Of a stretch of 64,000 nucleotides of DNA, positions 1-7,649 are shown piece by piece. The stretch comes from an uncultured Neglectibacter sp. Its GTDB lineage: Bacteria; Bacillota; Clostridia; Oscillospirales; Acutalibacteraceae. Every line of letters begins with the position of its first letter. Position 1 is the stretch's first letter. The notes under the pieces were generated by a model. That model saw only the letters and a program-made list of their open reading frames with translations. It had not been told where the DNA came from and did no database searches. The position numbers and the translations under genes are program-made. Where the stretch lies: the NCBI GenBank assembly GCA_904419785.1, contig CAJFSY010000002.1, positions 62,001 to 126,000 on the forward strand, given 5' to 3'.

Positions 1-198
1 GTGGTCAAACAGGCGGATGGCTTCTACCGGGGCGATCTGCCGATCATAGATATCCCCGGCCAAAATCACGCAGGAAGGGCGTTCACGTTCCACCGCGGGA
101 AGGAACACTTGGTCCAAGAACCATTTTTGATCTTCTAAAAGGCTGCGTCCATAGAGCATCCGCCCCAGGTGCCAGTCGGAAGTGTGAAACAGCTTCAT
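1..198 (-). CDS. sbcD: Exonuclease SbcD, N-terminal part (cut by window edge)
   Basis: The first 66 codons of a calcineurin-like metallophosphoesterase are visible; the rest lies left of the window. The N terminus MKLFHTSDWHLG carries the DxH metal-binding motif, and GDIYDR follows at about residues 48-53, the second metal motif of the Mre11/SbcD family. SbcD pairs with the SbcC ATPase to form a nuclease that opens hairpins and processes double-strand breaks; sbcC is not visible. The ATG at 198 is preceded by a perfect AGGAGG, which fixes the start. It is divergent from dacF. Other metallophosphoesterases are possible, but DWHLG plus the spacing to GDIYDR is typical of SbcD. Confidence 0.88.
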   Translation of the reverse strand, partial: MKLFHTSDWHLGRMLYGRSLLEDQKWFLDQVFLPAVERERPSCVILAGDIYDRQIAPVEAIRLFDH

Positions 199-440
199 GG
201 GCGGCCTCCTTTTCAAAATTTGTTAAGAAATATGGGCTTTTCTTTTTTGGCGAAATAAGGTAAAATGAAACACATATATGTTATGGTAAACCACTTGAAA
301 ATGGTTGTTCCTATTGTAACACAGGATTGAGAAAAAAGGTAGGGGCGCTGTGGGAAACCATAGTTCTCGTTGCTTGTATGTGATGAACGAAAGGGTATGA
401 GGATGCTTAGCTTGGTATGAACCGGGCGGAAAGGAATGCT
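199..440. other. Divergent sbcD/dacF intergenic region
   Basis: This 242-base AT-rich spacer separates two divergent genes and must hold both promoters. I could not pick out a convincing -35/-10 pair with correct spacing for either direction. A minus-strand reading frame of 78 codons crosses it, but it has no ribosome site and no family features and is not called. Confidence 0.5.
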
Positions 441-2012
441 ATGAGACAATTACGAAAAATCACAGCAGTTTTTTTGGCGGTTTTGTGCGCGGCGATGACT
501 TGGGGAATCAGCGCTTCGGCAGAAGGTTTCGAGTATAACTGGGATACGGATAAAGAGAATAATCCGGATGGCCCCCATTGCAAGGCTTATTTTATGCTGA
601 ACCTGGATACAGATAAGGTAGTATATGCCGAAAACGCCGACGAACAGCTCCCCATGGCTTCTTTGACGAAGATCATGAGTTATATCGTGGCCTACGAAAA
701 CATTCCCGATATTGAGAACGCCGAGATCACCATCCCTCAGAGCGTGGTGGATGAATTAGTGGGCACCGGCAGTTCGGTGGCGGATTTTGACGTGGGCGAC
801 ACGTTCACCGGGGAGCAGATGCTTTACCTGATGATGGTGCCTTCCGGCAATAACGCGGCTCTTACCCTGGCTAAGTATGTGGACTCTCTGTATGCTTCCG
901 GACAGATCGGTCAGGAGGATACTGGATCTGCTTCCGGAGAGGGGAGTTCTTCCACTACGGAAAGTTCTTCCAACGATGATCCGGAAGCGGCTGGGGGGAA
1001 TACGGATTCCGTTTCGTCCAGCAGTGCGTCAACCTCGTCTCAAAGCAGTGAGGAATTTGACCCAACAGACTACTCTGAGACCAGCTATTTCGTGCAGCTG
1101 ATGAATGAAAAAGCCGCGGAGCTGGGATGTACCAATACTCACTTTACCAATCCTCATGGTTTGCATAACGAGAACCACTATTCTACCGCCAGGGATATGG
1201 TGACCATCACCAAGTACGCCATGAGCCTTCCTTTGTTTACGCAGGTTACCAGTACCACAGCCTATAATTATTATCCTATCGGTCATCCTGAAAAGGAAAA
1301 GACAGCCAATACCACCAACAAAATGTTGACAAACTGGGCTTATAACGACGGGTATTCTTATTATTACCGGTATGCCACAGGCGTCAAAACAGGCTCTCAT
1401 GACCAGGCGGGGTATTGCATTGTGGCTTCGGCCACTTATGAAGGTTATACCTATGTGGTTGCCTGTTTGGGCAGCCCCTCGGTAGATGCCAATGGGGAAA
1501 GCATCGCCCTTCACGGAGAGATGCGTGACGCTGCCACGTTGTTCCGGTGGGCGTTTCTGGGATTAGAGATACGAACGGTAGTAGCCCAGGGAGACCTTTT
1601 GGCAGATGTGCCGTTAAAATACGCTTGGCAGCAGGACAACCTTCAGCTGGTGGCTGGGGAGAACGTATCGGTGATGTTGCCCAAAAGTGTGGACGCCTCT
1701 AGTATTATTGTAGAGACAGACGTGCCGGAAAACGTGCAGGCGCCTATTGAGCGGGGCCAGCAGGTAGGCACCGCCACCATGAGCTATGCGGGAGAAGTGA
1801 TCGCCACAGTGCCGCTGGTGGCTTCAGAATCGGTTTCTCGCAGCGAGATGCTTTCCTTTATCAGCCAGGGGACTTCGGTGTTTACGTCTCCGTGGTTCCT
1901 GATCATTATGGGGGTTATCGCGGCTCTGATCGTCATCTATATTATCCTAATCTTTTTGTACCGCCGGAAACAGAGACAGCTCCGCAAGGTGCGTAAGTAT
2001 CGTGACTTGTAA
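441..2012 (+). CDS. dacF: D-alanyl-D-alanine carboxypeptidase (PBP5/DacF type)
   Basis: Serine-type carboxypeptidase that trims the terminal D-Ala from peptidoglycan stem peptides at the outer membrane face (S11 family). The 523-residue protein has a signal peptide (residues 1-27), the SxxK motif SLTK at 74-77, SGN at 135-137 and KTGS at 316-319, so all three active-site motifs are intact. A C-terminal membrane segment (about 493-515) followed by a basic tail anchors it. An unusual low-complexity Ser/Thr/Asp/Glu-rich insert of about 55 residues (154-210) interrupts the catalytic domain after SGN. The ATG at 441 is chosen over an upstream in-frame ATG at 417 because AAGGA lies five bases before it and the signal peptide starts there. 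DacF, DacA or DacB cannot be told apart. Confidence 0.9.
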   Translation: MRQLRKITAVFLAVLCAAMTWGISASAEGFEYNWDTDKENNPDGPHCKAYFMLNLDTDKVVYAENADEQLPMASLTKIMSYIVAYENIPDIENAEITIPQSVVDELVGTGSSVADFDVGDTFTGEQMLYLMMVPSGNNAALTLAKYVDSLYASGQIGQEDTGSASGEGSSSTTESSSNDDPEAAGGNTDSVSSSSASTSSQSSEEFDPTDYSETSYFVQLMNEKAAELGCTNTHFTNPHGLHNENHYSTARDMVTITKYAMSLPLFTQVTSTTAYNYYPIGHPEKEKTANTTNKMLTNWAYNDGYSYYYRYATGVKTGSHDQAGYCIVASATYEGYTYVVACLGSPSVDANGESIALHGEMRDAATLFRWAFLGLEIRTVVAQGDLLADVPLKYAWQQDNLQLVAGENVSVMLPKSVDASSIIVETDVPENVQAPIERGQQVGTATMSYAGEVIATVPLVASESVSRSEMLSFISQGTSVFTSPWFLIIMGVIAALIVIYIILIFLYRRKQRQLRKVRKYRDL

Positions 2013-2062
2013 ACCGGGCGGAAGCTTTCGGTCGGTAAAGCGGATAGAAAAGCAGATAGTTT

Positions 2063-2089
2063 AAAAGGGACCCTTCCGGGTCCCTTTTT
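2063..2089. terminator. Bidirectional terminator between dacF and recG
   Basis: A perfect seven-base stem (gggaccc at 2067-2073, gggtccc at 2078-2084) with a four-base loop is flanked by A residues on the left and five T residues on the right, so it can end both convergent genes. Confidence 0.85.
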
Positions 2090-2108
2090 GTGTTTATAAC
2101 AGTATGCT

Positions 2109-4148
2109 TTATAACACGACGCCTTCGCCGCCGGTTTTGGCGAATAACCGCCGTATCTCTCCCCGCAGCCCCTTGTATTCCTCTTTGTCTAGGGCGTGGG
2201 AGGCGGACAGCTCTTTGGCGCATTGCTGGGCTTGCCGCAGCACTTCCATATCCGTGGTCATGTCGGCTATTTTCAGCTGGGGCAGGCCATGCTGACGCTG
2301 TCCGAAAAAGTCTCCGGGTCCCCGCAGTTTCAGGTCCGCTTCCGCGATGGCGAAACCATCGCTGGTATCCCGGAACAGCTTTAACCGTTTCAGGGTCTCC
2401 TCGTTTTGAGAGTCGGTGATGAGGATGCAGGTAGAAAGATATTTCCCTCGTCCGATGCGCCCCCGCAGCTGATGCAGCTGGGACAGGCCATACCGTTCCG
2501 CGTTTTCAATGAGCATAATGACAGCGTTTGGAACATCTACGCCTACTTCTACCACAGTGGTGGATACAAGCAGTTGGGTCTCTCCCCGGGAGAAGGCTTC
2601 CATAACCTGCTCCTTCTCAGCAGGCTTCATCTTTCCATGCAGCACGCCTACTGTGGCGTTGGGGAAAGCCTCTTTTACCGTTTCCCCATATTGCAGCACG
2701 CTCATCATGCCGCTTTCGTCCTCATCGATGAGAGGGCAGATCAAGTATCCCTGCCGTCCTTGGTCCAGGTGCTTTTGCACATAGGTAAAAGCCCGCTTTC
2801 GCTTTTGAGGGTCAATGAGGTATGTTTCGATTTTCTGCCGGCCAGGAGGAAGCTCATCCAGCACAGAAACGTCCAGATCGCCATAGACCATCAGCGCCAA
2901 AGTGCGGGGGATGGGGGTAGCGCTCATGACCAGCAGGTGAGGGGATGCGCCCTTTTTCGCTAAAGCGGACCGCTGCCCTACCCCAAAACGGTGCTGTTCA
3001 TCGGTGATGACCAACCCAAGATTTTGGAATTCCACTTTATCCCCAATCAGGGCGTGGGTGCCAATGACAAGCTGGATTTCCCCCGTGGCCAGGGATTCGT
3101 AAATCTTCTTTTTCTGACTGGGTTTTACCGAGCCCGTGAGCAAAGCGCAGTGAATGCCGGCGGGCTCCAGCAGAGCCGAAAGAGAACTGTAATGCTGGGC
3201 AGCCAGAATCTCTGTGGGGGCCATCAAAGCCGCCTGCATTCCGTTTTGAGTCACAGTCCAGCAAAGGGCGGCTGCTACAGCGGTCTTGCCGCTGCCTACG
3301 TCCCCTTGAATCAGCCGGTTCATGGGAGATTCCCCCGCCATGTCGCCTACGGCTTCGGAAATGGCGCGGCGTTGGGCCCCGGTAAGAGAGAAGGGCAAAA
3401 GCTGGGCAAATCCTTCGGGAAAAGTGTTGGGAACAGGATGCAGATTTTCCTGTTTGCGCCCGCTTTTGATGCGCAGCAGCCCAAGCTGCAATACCAGGAA
3501 TTCTTCAAAGGTCAGCCGGAAACGGGCCGTGGCAAGTTCTTCCGGCGTCTTTGGGAAATGAATGGTTTCCAAAGCATAGCGCAAAGTGCATAAGTGGTAT
3601 TGTTCCCGCAGTTTGTCCGGGAGAGGGTCGTGAAGCTGTTCGGGAAGGAGCGTGAGGGCGTTTTGCACCGCGCTGGCGATTTGCCGGGAAGAAAGTCCCT
3701 GGGTGGCAGGATAGATGGGCTGGATGGAAAGGCTTTTTGATTCCGCCAGGAACTCTGGGGAAATCATTTCGCGGCGCAGCAAAGTGCCTGTGACTTTCCC
3801 ACGGAAAAGATAAGTTTCACCCTCTTTTAAAAGGGAGGGGATATACCGGTTGTTAAAAAAGGTGAGGACCATGTCCGAATCCCCGTCGGTGACCACGGTC
3901 CGGTAAAGCAGTTTACCGCCCCGGACCCGTGTCTCTGTGGGACGGCGCAGGACACTGGCCTTGATCACCGCTATATCATTGAGAACGGTTTCCCGTATCA
4001 GCGTGTGGAGGCTCCAATCTTCATAAGCCCGGGGATACAGGCGCAGCAAATCCCCAGCGGTAGGAGCGCCTAGCTTCTGAAACAGTTTTGCCCGTTTCTC
4101 TCCCACACCTTTGAGCTTGGTGATATCCATTTCAAATAGGGATGGCAT
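2109..4148 (-). CDS. recG: ATP-dependent DNA helicase RecG
   Basis: Superfamily 2 helicase that remodels stalled forks and Holliday junctions. The 679-residue protein has an N-terminal OB/wedge region beginning with a helix-hairpin-helix-like LKGVGEKRAKLF, then Walker A GDVGSGKT near residue 295, the DEQH Walker B box in the middle, the SATPIPRT motif and a C-terminal helicase domain with QLRGRIGRG. Length matches the family. I start at the ATG at 4148, preceded by AGGAGG, rather than 13 codons upstream. It is the third gene of a minus-strand run yloV-kinase-recG; the yloV/recG neighbourhood is common in Firmicutes. Transcription ends at the bidirectional hairpin shared with dacF. Confidence 0.95.
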   Translation of the reverse strand: MPSLFEMDITKLKGVGEKRAKLFQKLGAPTAGDLLRLYPRAYEDWSLHTLIRETVLNDIAVIKASVLRRPTETRVRGGKLLYRTVVTDGDSDMVLTFFNNRYIPSLLKEGETYLFRGKVTGTLLRREMISPEFLAESKSLSIQPIYPATQGLSSRQIASAVQNALTLLPEQLHDPLPDKLREQYHLCTLRYALETIHFPKTPEELATARFRLTFEEFLVLQLGLLRIKSGRKQENLHPVPNTFPEGFAQLLPFSLTGAQRRAISEAVGDMAGESPMNRLIQGDVGSGKTAVAAALCWTVTQNGMQAALMAPTEILAAQHYSSLSALLEPAGIHCALLTGSVKPSQKKKIYESLATGEIQLVIGTHALIGDKVEFQNLGLVITDEQHRFGVGQRSALAKKGASPHLLVMSATPIPRTLALMVYGDLDVSVLDELPPGRQKIETYLIDPQKRKRAFTYVQKHLDQGRQGYLICPLIDEDESGMMSVLQYGETVKEAFPNATVGVLHGKMKPAEKEQVMEAFSRGETQLLVSTTVVEVGVDVPNAVIMLIENAERYGLSQLHQLRGRIGRGKYLSTCILITDSQNEETLKRLKLFRDTSDGFAIAEADLKLRGPGDFFGQRQHGLPQLKIADMTTDMEVLRQAQQCAKELSASHALDKEEYKGLRGEIRRLFAKTGGEGVVL

Positions 4149-4186
4149 AGTGAGCCTCCTTTTCTGCTTTTTCTTGAAAAGGCGCA

Positions 4187-4708
4187 TTAGGCCTGCTCGT
4201 GGGCAATACTCGATAAGAAGTTTTTGATTTCCCGCGGGCTTTGAAGGACAGTCAGTTTTTCAGAAAATTGAAGGGCCCGGCGCCGTGTCCCATCCTCACC
4301 TGTCTCGTAAGCGCGGCTCCAACGAAACATATCTCGCAACATAGTAAAGTTGGGCCTGTAATCGCAGGGTTCCAATTTGAAATTCTGCCGTATCCAACGG
4401 GTAACAATGCGTTTCCTCCGCAAAATTCCAGATGTGTCTAACAAGATGATACGGTCGGCATGTTGCATCCCTTCCAAAAAACACACTCGCCCAGTGTCTT
4501 CTAAAACATAACTGTCTCTGGCAAGGATGGCATGAAATAAGCGATCACGTTCTTCAACAGGGCGCTTGTAGTTTCCAGAAGGTTTTTCCGGGTCTTTTTG
4601 GTAAACTACCTGGTCCAGATGAAAGCAGGGAATGCCTGTAAGCTGAGATACCTGACGGGCCAAGGTGGACTTTCCACTGGCCACGGGGCCCACAATATAC
4701 AGCTTCAT
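4187..4708 (-). CDS. Small P-loop nucleotide kinase / topology-modulation-like ATPase
   Basis: A 173-residue P-loop protein. The N terminus MKLYIVGPVASGKST contains a Walker A motif, followed by HLDQVVYQ, the substrate-side pattern seen in the FlaR/adenylate-kinase-like 'DNA topology modulation' group and in shikimate-kinase-like folds. Arg residues in RRKRIVTRWIRQ in the second half resemble a lid. The substrate is unknown; the topology name is historical and should not be read as function. The start at 4708 gives a compact family-like N terminus with AAAGGAA just upstream, but that ribosome site lies in a possible hairpin (see the 4715-4758 entry). It sits 38 bases upstream of recG and downstream of yloV, probably in one operon. 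Confidence 0.7.
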   Translation of the reverse strand: MKLYIVGPVASGKSTLARQVSQLTGIPCFHLDQVVYQKDPEKPSGNYKRPVEERDRLFHAILARDSYVLEDTGRVCFLEGMQHADRIILLDTSGILRRKRIVTRWIRQNFKLEPCDYRPNFTMLRDMFRWSRAYETGEDGTRRRALQFSEKLTVLQSPREIKNFLSSIAHEQA

Positions 4709-4714
4709 AAAAGA

Positions 4715-4758
4715 GGTTCCTTTCTCAAAAAGGAACCTTTCCCGAAAGAAAGGTTCCT
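4715..4758 (-). promoter_or_regulatory. Mutually exclusive hairpins over the kinase ribosome site
   Basis: Read on the minus strand, this leader has three arms: AGGAACCTTTC (4758-4748), GAAAGGTTCCT (4741-4731) and AGGAACC (4721-4715). The first two can form an 11-base stem; alternatively the second can pair with the third, which contains the Shine-Dalgarno of the kinase gene. The geometry is that of a translational switch, but no ligand or known riboswitch class is recognised, and it may simply be part of the nearby repeat. Confidence 0.4.
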
Positions 4759-4782
4759 GGGTAAGTCTTGCTCTTATACCAT

Positions 4783-4828
4783 GAGTAAGCGCAGCACACA
4801 ACTCCGCGTCTTGAGTCCAGCGTCACGC
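4783..4828 (+). repeat. Intergenic repeat, copy 1 (46 bp)
   Basis: Starts gagtaagcgcagcacac and ends gagtccagcgtcacgc. It matches the copy at 4905-4950 at about 41 of 46 positions and lies between yloV and the kinase gene. A shorter related piece occurs upstream of leuS. Confidence 0.8.
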
Positions 4829-4904
4829 ATCACATACTTCAAGGGTGAACGAATCCCTAAAAAGTTTTTTTCGCGGACTGCGTTGTTCTGGTTTCCTGCG
4901 CTGG

Positions 4905-4950
4905 GAGTAAGCGCAGCGCACGGCTTCGCGTCTTGAGTCCAGCGTCACGC
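4905..4950 (+). repeat. Intergenic repeat, copy 2 (46 bp)
   Basis: Second copy of the element at 4783-4828, 122 bases further on; it ends directly against the stop codon of yloV. Differences from copy 1 are confined to a central stretch. It is not coding in any convincing way and shows no transposase or terminal duplication. Confidence 0.8.
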
Positions 4951-4953
4951 TGG

Positions 4954-6642
4954 CTATTCTACGGAGATGATAAAGTAATAAACAGGCTGACCACCGTTGA
5001 CCAGTGTGATTTCCACATCGGAATGCAGTTTGTTTTCCAAAGTGCGTTTGGCCTTCTCTGCTTGTTCCTGAGTAATGCCCTCGCCATAAATCAGGGTGAT
5101 GAACGAGGTGTGCTTAGAGGCAAAGGAACGGGTCACACGGACGCAAGCGGCAACAGGGTCTTTTTCGATATATTCCAGCTTACCGTTCTTTAAGCCCAGA
5201 ATATCTCCGTGGCGGATCGTGTGCCCATCGTATTCCGAATCCCGGGCGGCAAAGGTGACCAGACCAGTATCTACATTGGAAGCGGCTTCCAACATGGCTT
5301 CTTTGTTGCTGTCAGCATCCGCGTCGGGATCGAAAGCCAGCATAGCAGAAAGCCCTTGAGGGATCGTGCGGGTAGGGATCACGATCACTTCCCGGTCGGT
5401 AGCCAAAGGCACGGTCTGCTCCGCCGCCATAAGAATATTTTTGTTATTGGGCAATACGAAAACCTTTTTGGCAGGAGTGGCCAGTACCGCTTCCAGCAAG
5501 TCCTCGGTGCTGGGGTTCATGGTCTGCCCGCCACTGACTACATTGGCGCAGCCCAAATCCAGGAACAGACTTTGAAGCCCCTCGCCGGCAGCCACGGAAA
5601 TGAATCCTACTTCTTCGGTAGGCTCTTGCCGTTCTAAAGGTTTCCGTTCTGCTTTTGCTTTTTCCTGAGCGGCGGTTTTGGCTGTTTCATTTTCTTCGGC
5701 TGCTTTGCGATGCTGTTCTTTCATGTTCTCGATTTTTACGGTGAGAAGCTGTCCGTATTGCAAAGCGGCCTGCAAAGCGTCGCCAGGATTTTCAGTATGC
5801 ACGTGGGTTTTAATGATTTCATCGTCATCTACTACTACGACGCAATCACCGATAGTCTCCAGGAACAAGCGCAGTTCCAGCGGGTCTTTTTGAACTTCCG
5901 GATCGCGGCCCACTATAAACTCGGTGCAGTACGTGAAATTGATTTCACTGTCAAACTCTGCGGCCACATTGCGGAAAAATTCTTCGGTATCTTGGGCCTT
6001 TTCCTCTTCGGATAAGCCGCATTCCAAAACGATGCCGCTGCGGAACACACTGAGCATCCCTTCGAAAATCAGGCACAATCCTTGACCACCGGCATCCACT
6101 ACCCCGGCTTTTTTCAGCACCGGCAGCAGTTCGGGAGTTTCCTCCAGAGCGTCGGCAGCGCCCATGCAGGCGGCATCCCATACCTGAACAGGATCACTGC
6201 CCAGTTCCAACGCTTCACGGCCACGCTCGGCGGCTACCCGGGCCACAGTGAGGATGGTGCCTTCGGTGGGTTTCATCACAGCTTTATAGGCTTCCTCCAC
6301 ACCCAATTCCAAAGCGGCCACAAGGTCTTCGGCAGAAATCTCTTCCCGGCCTTCTAAGCCTTTGGAAATGCCCCGGAACAGCAGGGACAAAATGACGCCG
6401 GAGTTTCCCCGGGCTCCCCGCAGCATAGAAGAAGCAGCTTTCTTCGCCACTTGGGAAGCAGTAGCCGAATCTTCCAGCTTTTTCATTTCTTCCGCCGCCG
6501 CGCCGATGGTCATGGACATATTGGTGCCTGTGTCGCCATCGGGTACGGGGAAGATGTTCAACTCGTTGACTTGCTTTTTGAACTTAGAGATATTGTTGGA
6601 GCCGGATATAATAGCGTTTTTCAGTTGCGAACCTAAGATCAC
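4954..6642 (-). CDS. yloV: DAK2/DegV-type protein YloV (FakA-like)
   Basis: A 562-residue protein of the YloV/FakA family: an N-terminal DhaL-like ATP-binding domain with PVPDGDTGTNM (Mg-ATP Asp residues), GARGNSGVI and DAGGQG, a middle linker, and a C-terminal domain with VLPNNKN and TRTIPQG. In staphylococci FakA phosphorylates fatty acids delivered by FakB, so a role in exogenous fatty-acid use is plausible; that activity is inferred. I choose GTG at 6642: AAGGA lies ten bases upstream and the resulting N terminus (VILGSQLKNAIISG) matches where the family begins. An ATG 11 codons upstream (6675) lacks a ribosome site. It stops with TAG, showing TAG is a normal stop here. No separate asp23-like partner is seen. 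Confidence 0.88.
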   Translation of the reverse strand: MILGSQLKNAIISGSNNISKFKKQVNELNIFPVPDGDTGTNMSMTIGAAAEEMKKLEDSATASQVAKKAASSMLRGARGNSGVILSLLFRGISKGLEGREEISAEDLVAALELGVEEAYKAVMKPTEGTILTVARVAAERGREALELGSDPVQVWDAACMGAADALEETPELLPVLKKAGVVDAGGQGLCLIFEGMLSVFRSGIVLECGLSEEEKAQDTEEFFRNVAAEFDSEINFTYCTEFIVGRDPEVQKDPLELRLFLETIGDCVVVVDDDEIIKTHVHTENPGDALQAALQYGQLLTVKIENMKEQHRKAAEENETAKTAAQEKAKAERKPLERQEPTEEVGFISVAAGEGLQSLFLDLGCANVVSGGQTMNPSTEDLLEAVLATPAKKVFVLPNNKNILMAAEQTVPLATDREVIVIPTRTIPQGLSAMLAFDPDADADSNKEAMLEAASNVDTGLVTFAARDSEYDGHTIRHGDILGLKNGKLEYIEKDPVAACVRVTRSFASKHTSFITLIYGEGITQEQAEKAKRTLENKLHSDVEITLVNGGQPVYYFIISVE

Positions 6643-6781
6643 GGGTAACACATCCTTCACGACAATAGATGTCATAGCTTTTAACTAGTTTATCACAAAA
6701 AATAAAAAAATACAATCATTCCTTGTGGATTTATGAAAATCTGGTCCAAAATCCTTTCAGCCCTGAACGCTTTTGAATACC

Positions 6782-6809
6782 GGTCTGTTCCACTCAGTCT
6801 GAACAGACC
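6782..6809. promoter_or_regulatory. 9-bp perfect inverted repeat upstream of yloV
   Basis: ggtctgttc (6782-6790) and gaacagacc (6801-6809) are separated by ten bases. No T-run follows in either direction, so this is unlikely to be a terminator; it may be an operator or an RNA hairpin in front of yloV. Function unknown. Confidence 0.4.
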
Positions 6810-6835
6810 AAAAGCAGTATTCCCCTATTTTACGG

Positions 6836-6868
6836 TAAAAAACAAAAACTCCCCCGTTTTTGGAGGAG
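6836..6868 (-). terminator. Terminator downstream of ymdB
   Basis: On the minus strand a seven-base stem (ctcctcc/gggggag, one G-U pair, 6868-6862 with 6855-6849) with a six-base loop is followed by a T-rich tail. It lies ten bases past the ymdB stop. Confidence 0.75.
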
Positions 6869-6878
6869 CTGACATGGT

Positions 6879-7649
6879 TTACGTGATGGAGAGCCGTTCC
6901 ACCCCGGTACAAAGGCCGGTGCGTTCGTCGGCGGAAAAGAGGACGCAGTCCATTTTACAGGGACCTTTGGCCCAATCGAACCGGGTGGGCATCTTGGTGC
7001 GCAGTTTGCCGATGATGATCTCTGGTTTAACCCCCAGCACAGAGTCGATGACCCCTGTCATGCCGGCGTCGGTGATATAGCCGCTGCCATGGGGAAGAAG
7101 GGTCTCGTCGGCAGTTTGTACATGGGTGTGGGTGCCGAACAGGGCGGTCACCCGTCCATCGGCAAAAAATCCCATGGCCCGTTTTTCGCCGGTGGCTTCC
7201 GCATGGAAATCCACCACGCAGAGTTTGGGAAGATCGGGAGTCTTTAGCAGTTTTTCTAAAGTCTCAAAAGGACAGGGCAGGTTTTCCAGATATACAGTTC
7301 CCATCAGATTGATCACCGCCACTTGGACCCGTCCCATATCCACGACGCAGAGACCTTTGCCAGGGGCTCCTGCCGGATAATTGGCCGGGCGCAGCAGCGT
7401 TTCGCAGGAATCGTAGAAATCATAGCATTCCCTGCGGCGAAAGCTGTGGTTCCCGGTGGTGATCACATCTACGCCGCTGTCCAGAAGATATTCCGCCGAA
7501 GCGGGGGTGATGCCGTTGCCATCGGCGGAGTTTTCTCCGTTGGCTATGACCAGGTCGATGCCCTTGGTCTTTTTCAGTGCGGGAAGATGGGCCCTTAGGA
7601 ACTGACAACCCACATTGCCCACTACATCGCCAATACATAAAATATTCAA
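6879..7649 (-). CDS. ymdB: YmdB-type metallophosphoesterase (TIGR00282)
   Basis: A 256-residue calcineurin-like phosphodiesterase. Metal-binding motifs are GDVVGNVG at the N terminus, NGENSADG, GNHSFRR, DFHAEATGEK and GTHTHVQTADE, all in family order and spacing. In Bacillus subtilis YmdB acts on 2',3'- or 3',5'-cyclic nucleotides and affects biofilm versus motility fate and RNase Y-dependent RNA decay. The start is TTG at 7649, with AAGGAG eight bases upstream, overlapping the preceding gene's stop as TTGA, so translation is likely coupled. In many Firmicutes ymdB follows rny directly; here a nucleotidyltransferase gene separates them. Confidence 0.93.
   Translation of the reverse strand: MNILCIGDVVGNVGCQFLRAHLPALKKTKGIDLVIANGENSADGNGITPASAEYLLDSGVDVITTGNHSFRRRECYDFYDSCETLLRPANYPAGAPGKGLCVVDMGRVQVAVINLMGTVYLENLPCPFETLEKLLKTPDLPKLCVVDFHAEATGEKRAMGFFADGRVTALFGTHTHVQTADETLLPHGSGYITDAGMTGVIDSVLGVKPEIIIGKLRTKMPTRFDWAKGPCKMDCVLFSADERTGLCTGVERLSIT

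Noticed and set aside
213..449. 78-codon minus-strand frame upstream of dacF
   Set aside because: No ribosome site, overlaps the dacF start, no homology features.
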